Positions 63,184 through 64,000 of a stretch of 64,000 nt of DNA are shown in pieces. Numbering within the stretch: position 1 is the first letter of the stretch; each line of letters opens with the position of its first letter. Both the position numbers and the translations under genes were made by a program. The stretch is from Pythium myriotylum (lineage: Eukaryota > Oomycota > Peronosporomycetes > Pythiales > Pythiaceae): contig JALJCQ010000025.1 of NCBI GenBank assembly GCA_023091665.1, forward strand, positions 186,001 through 250,000, written 5' to 3'. The notes beneath the pieces were generated by a model. It did no database searches and was not told the origin of the DNA. It saw only the letters and a list, made by a program, of their open reading frames with translations.

Positions 63184-64000
63184 GGGCCTCGGGAGAGAGG
63201 CTCATAGAGCTCCGGGTCGTTTCGTCGGCGCTCCATTTTGGGGGAGGTTCGGTTAGAACCGGTGGCGGCTTCTGTTAGAAATGGGTAGTTGCTCTGTTAG
63301 AACCGGGTAAAAGGCTCTGTTAGAAGCGAACGATGTTTCTATTAAATGCGGACTTCGTACCTTGAGGAAAAGGACACGACCCCAGACGACTCTAGTGGGT
63401 CTTGTGGGTGCTTTTTGTTTTGGGGCGTCGGGTGCGAAACTATTTGTGTATAGATTCTAGGACGCTAACGGTGTCGGCTGCTCGTAGATCAGCGAGGACT
63501 CCGAGGTATGCTGCTAGGTTGCTGGTCACGTCGTAGGACGTACTCGCGAGACACACGAAACAAAAAAAGACTTCAACCACAAGACAACGCACCAGCTAGT
63601 GTGACTGACTGAAGCAACGGACGGAAGCGAAAGGGGCACATTTTGCCACTTCGTTGCGACTCACTGATGATTTGTAGGTCCCCAACAGCTCCAATACAGG
63701 TAAGAACGGCGTCGTTGGCAGCAAACATCAACTGAGGTAAGTGGGAATGGTTCTCACCCTCACAGGTGCAAGCGAAGCAGAAGCAAGTAAGCGAAGCAGG
63801 TAAGCGACGATCGGGGTGCTGTGCTGCAGCAACATGCAGAGGCATCGACAACAACCAAGTCTTCCTGGAAACGTGTATTGTCGTAAGAAAGAAGAGATGG
63901 TACCCGATGTGTATTTTCAGTTGGTGGAATCAGCAACTCGACTCCCGCTTCCGGATATTTCGATTGACGCGGTGACTGATCTGCCTGAAGACGCAAGCGT
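63184..64000. other. Upstream region of the armadillo kinase, with short degenerate repeats
   Basis: About 63250-63345 holds four or five degenerate copies of a CTGTTAGAA-ACCGGGT-like 20-30-bp unit. Further right (63760-63996) a minus-strand open frame runs off the edge; no domain is recognised, so a gene beginning outside the window cannot be excluded. Confidence 0.4.

Overview
The window is nuclear DNA from a filamentous oomycete of the Phytophthora/Pythium kind; I do not assign a species. The signs are short GT-AG introns (about 58-180 bp), GC-rich intronless genes beside compact spliced ones, a broken Crinkler (CRN) effector gene, several small secreted proteins, an armadillo-repeat tyrosine-kinase-like protein of the oomycete type, and start-proximal elements resembling the oomycete initiator (core TCATTY...CAATTT).

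Layout. 1-9.7 kb is accessory and repeat-rich. It holds a CRN pseudogene, a 1741-bp unit present in two apparently identical copies plus a partial third (each with a 125-residue secreted cysteine-rich protein gene), older diverged copies of the same unit with a decayed gene, a (TG)45 microsatellite and a foldback element. 10-31 kb is mostly ordinary genes: a secreted acidic repeat protein, a SpoU/TrmH RNA methyltransferase, a multi-pass membrane protein, an NMN adenylyltransferase with a long N-terminal extension, RBM48, kinetochore Spc25, a small GPI-type surface protein, an IQ-motif protein beside an LRRC9-like protein, a SIP5/GW2-like RING protein and a sphingomyelin-synthase-like membrane protein.

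30-49.5 kb is the most unusual part: about twelve loci of one gene family. Nine look intact, one has a frameshift, one is truncated and one is a relic. Each protein has a short basic region of unusual type, a short leucine-heptad coiled coil and a roughly 200-residue domain that looks NTF2/SnoaL-like. Eight of them also end in a short conserved C-terminal peptide (M-x-[LIM]-x-x-[IVL]-L). I read this as a tandem array of divergent bZIP-like regulators evolving by birth and death.

49.5-64 kb returns to mixed genes: a conserved two-exon gene of unknown function, a type I membrane protein with three cysteine modules, DJ-1, a small secreted six-cysteine protein, and a 1980-residue armadillo-repeat kinase-like protein whose catalytic-loop Asp is replaced by Glu. 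Exon coordinates were placed by hand from splice consensus and reading frame, so single-base errors are possible.
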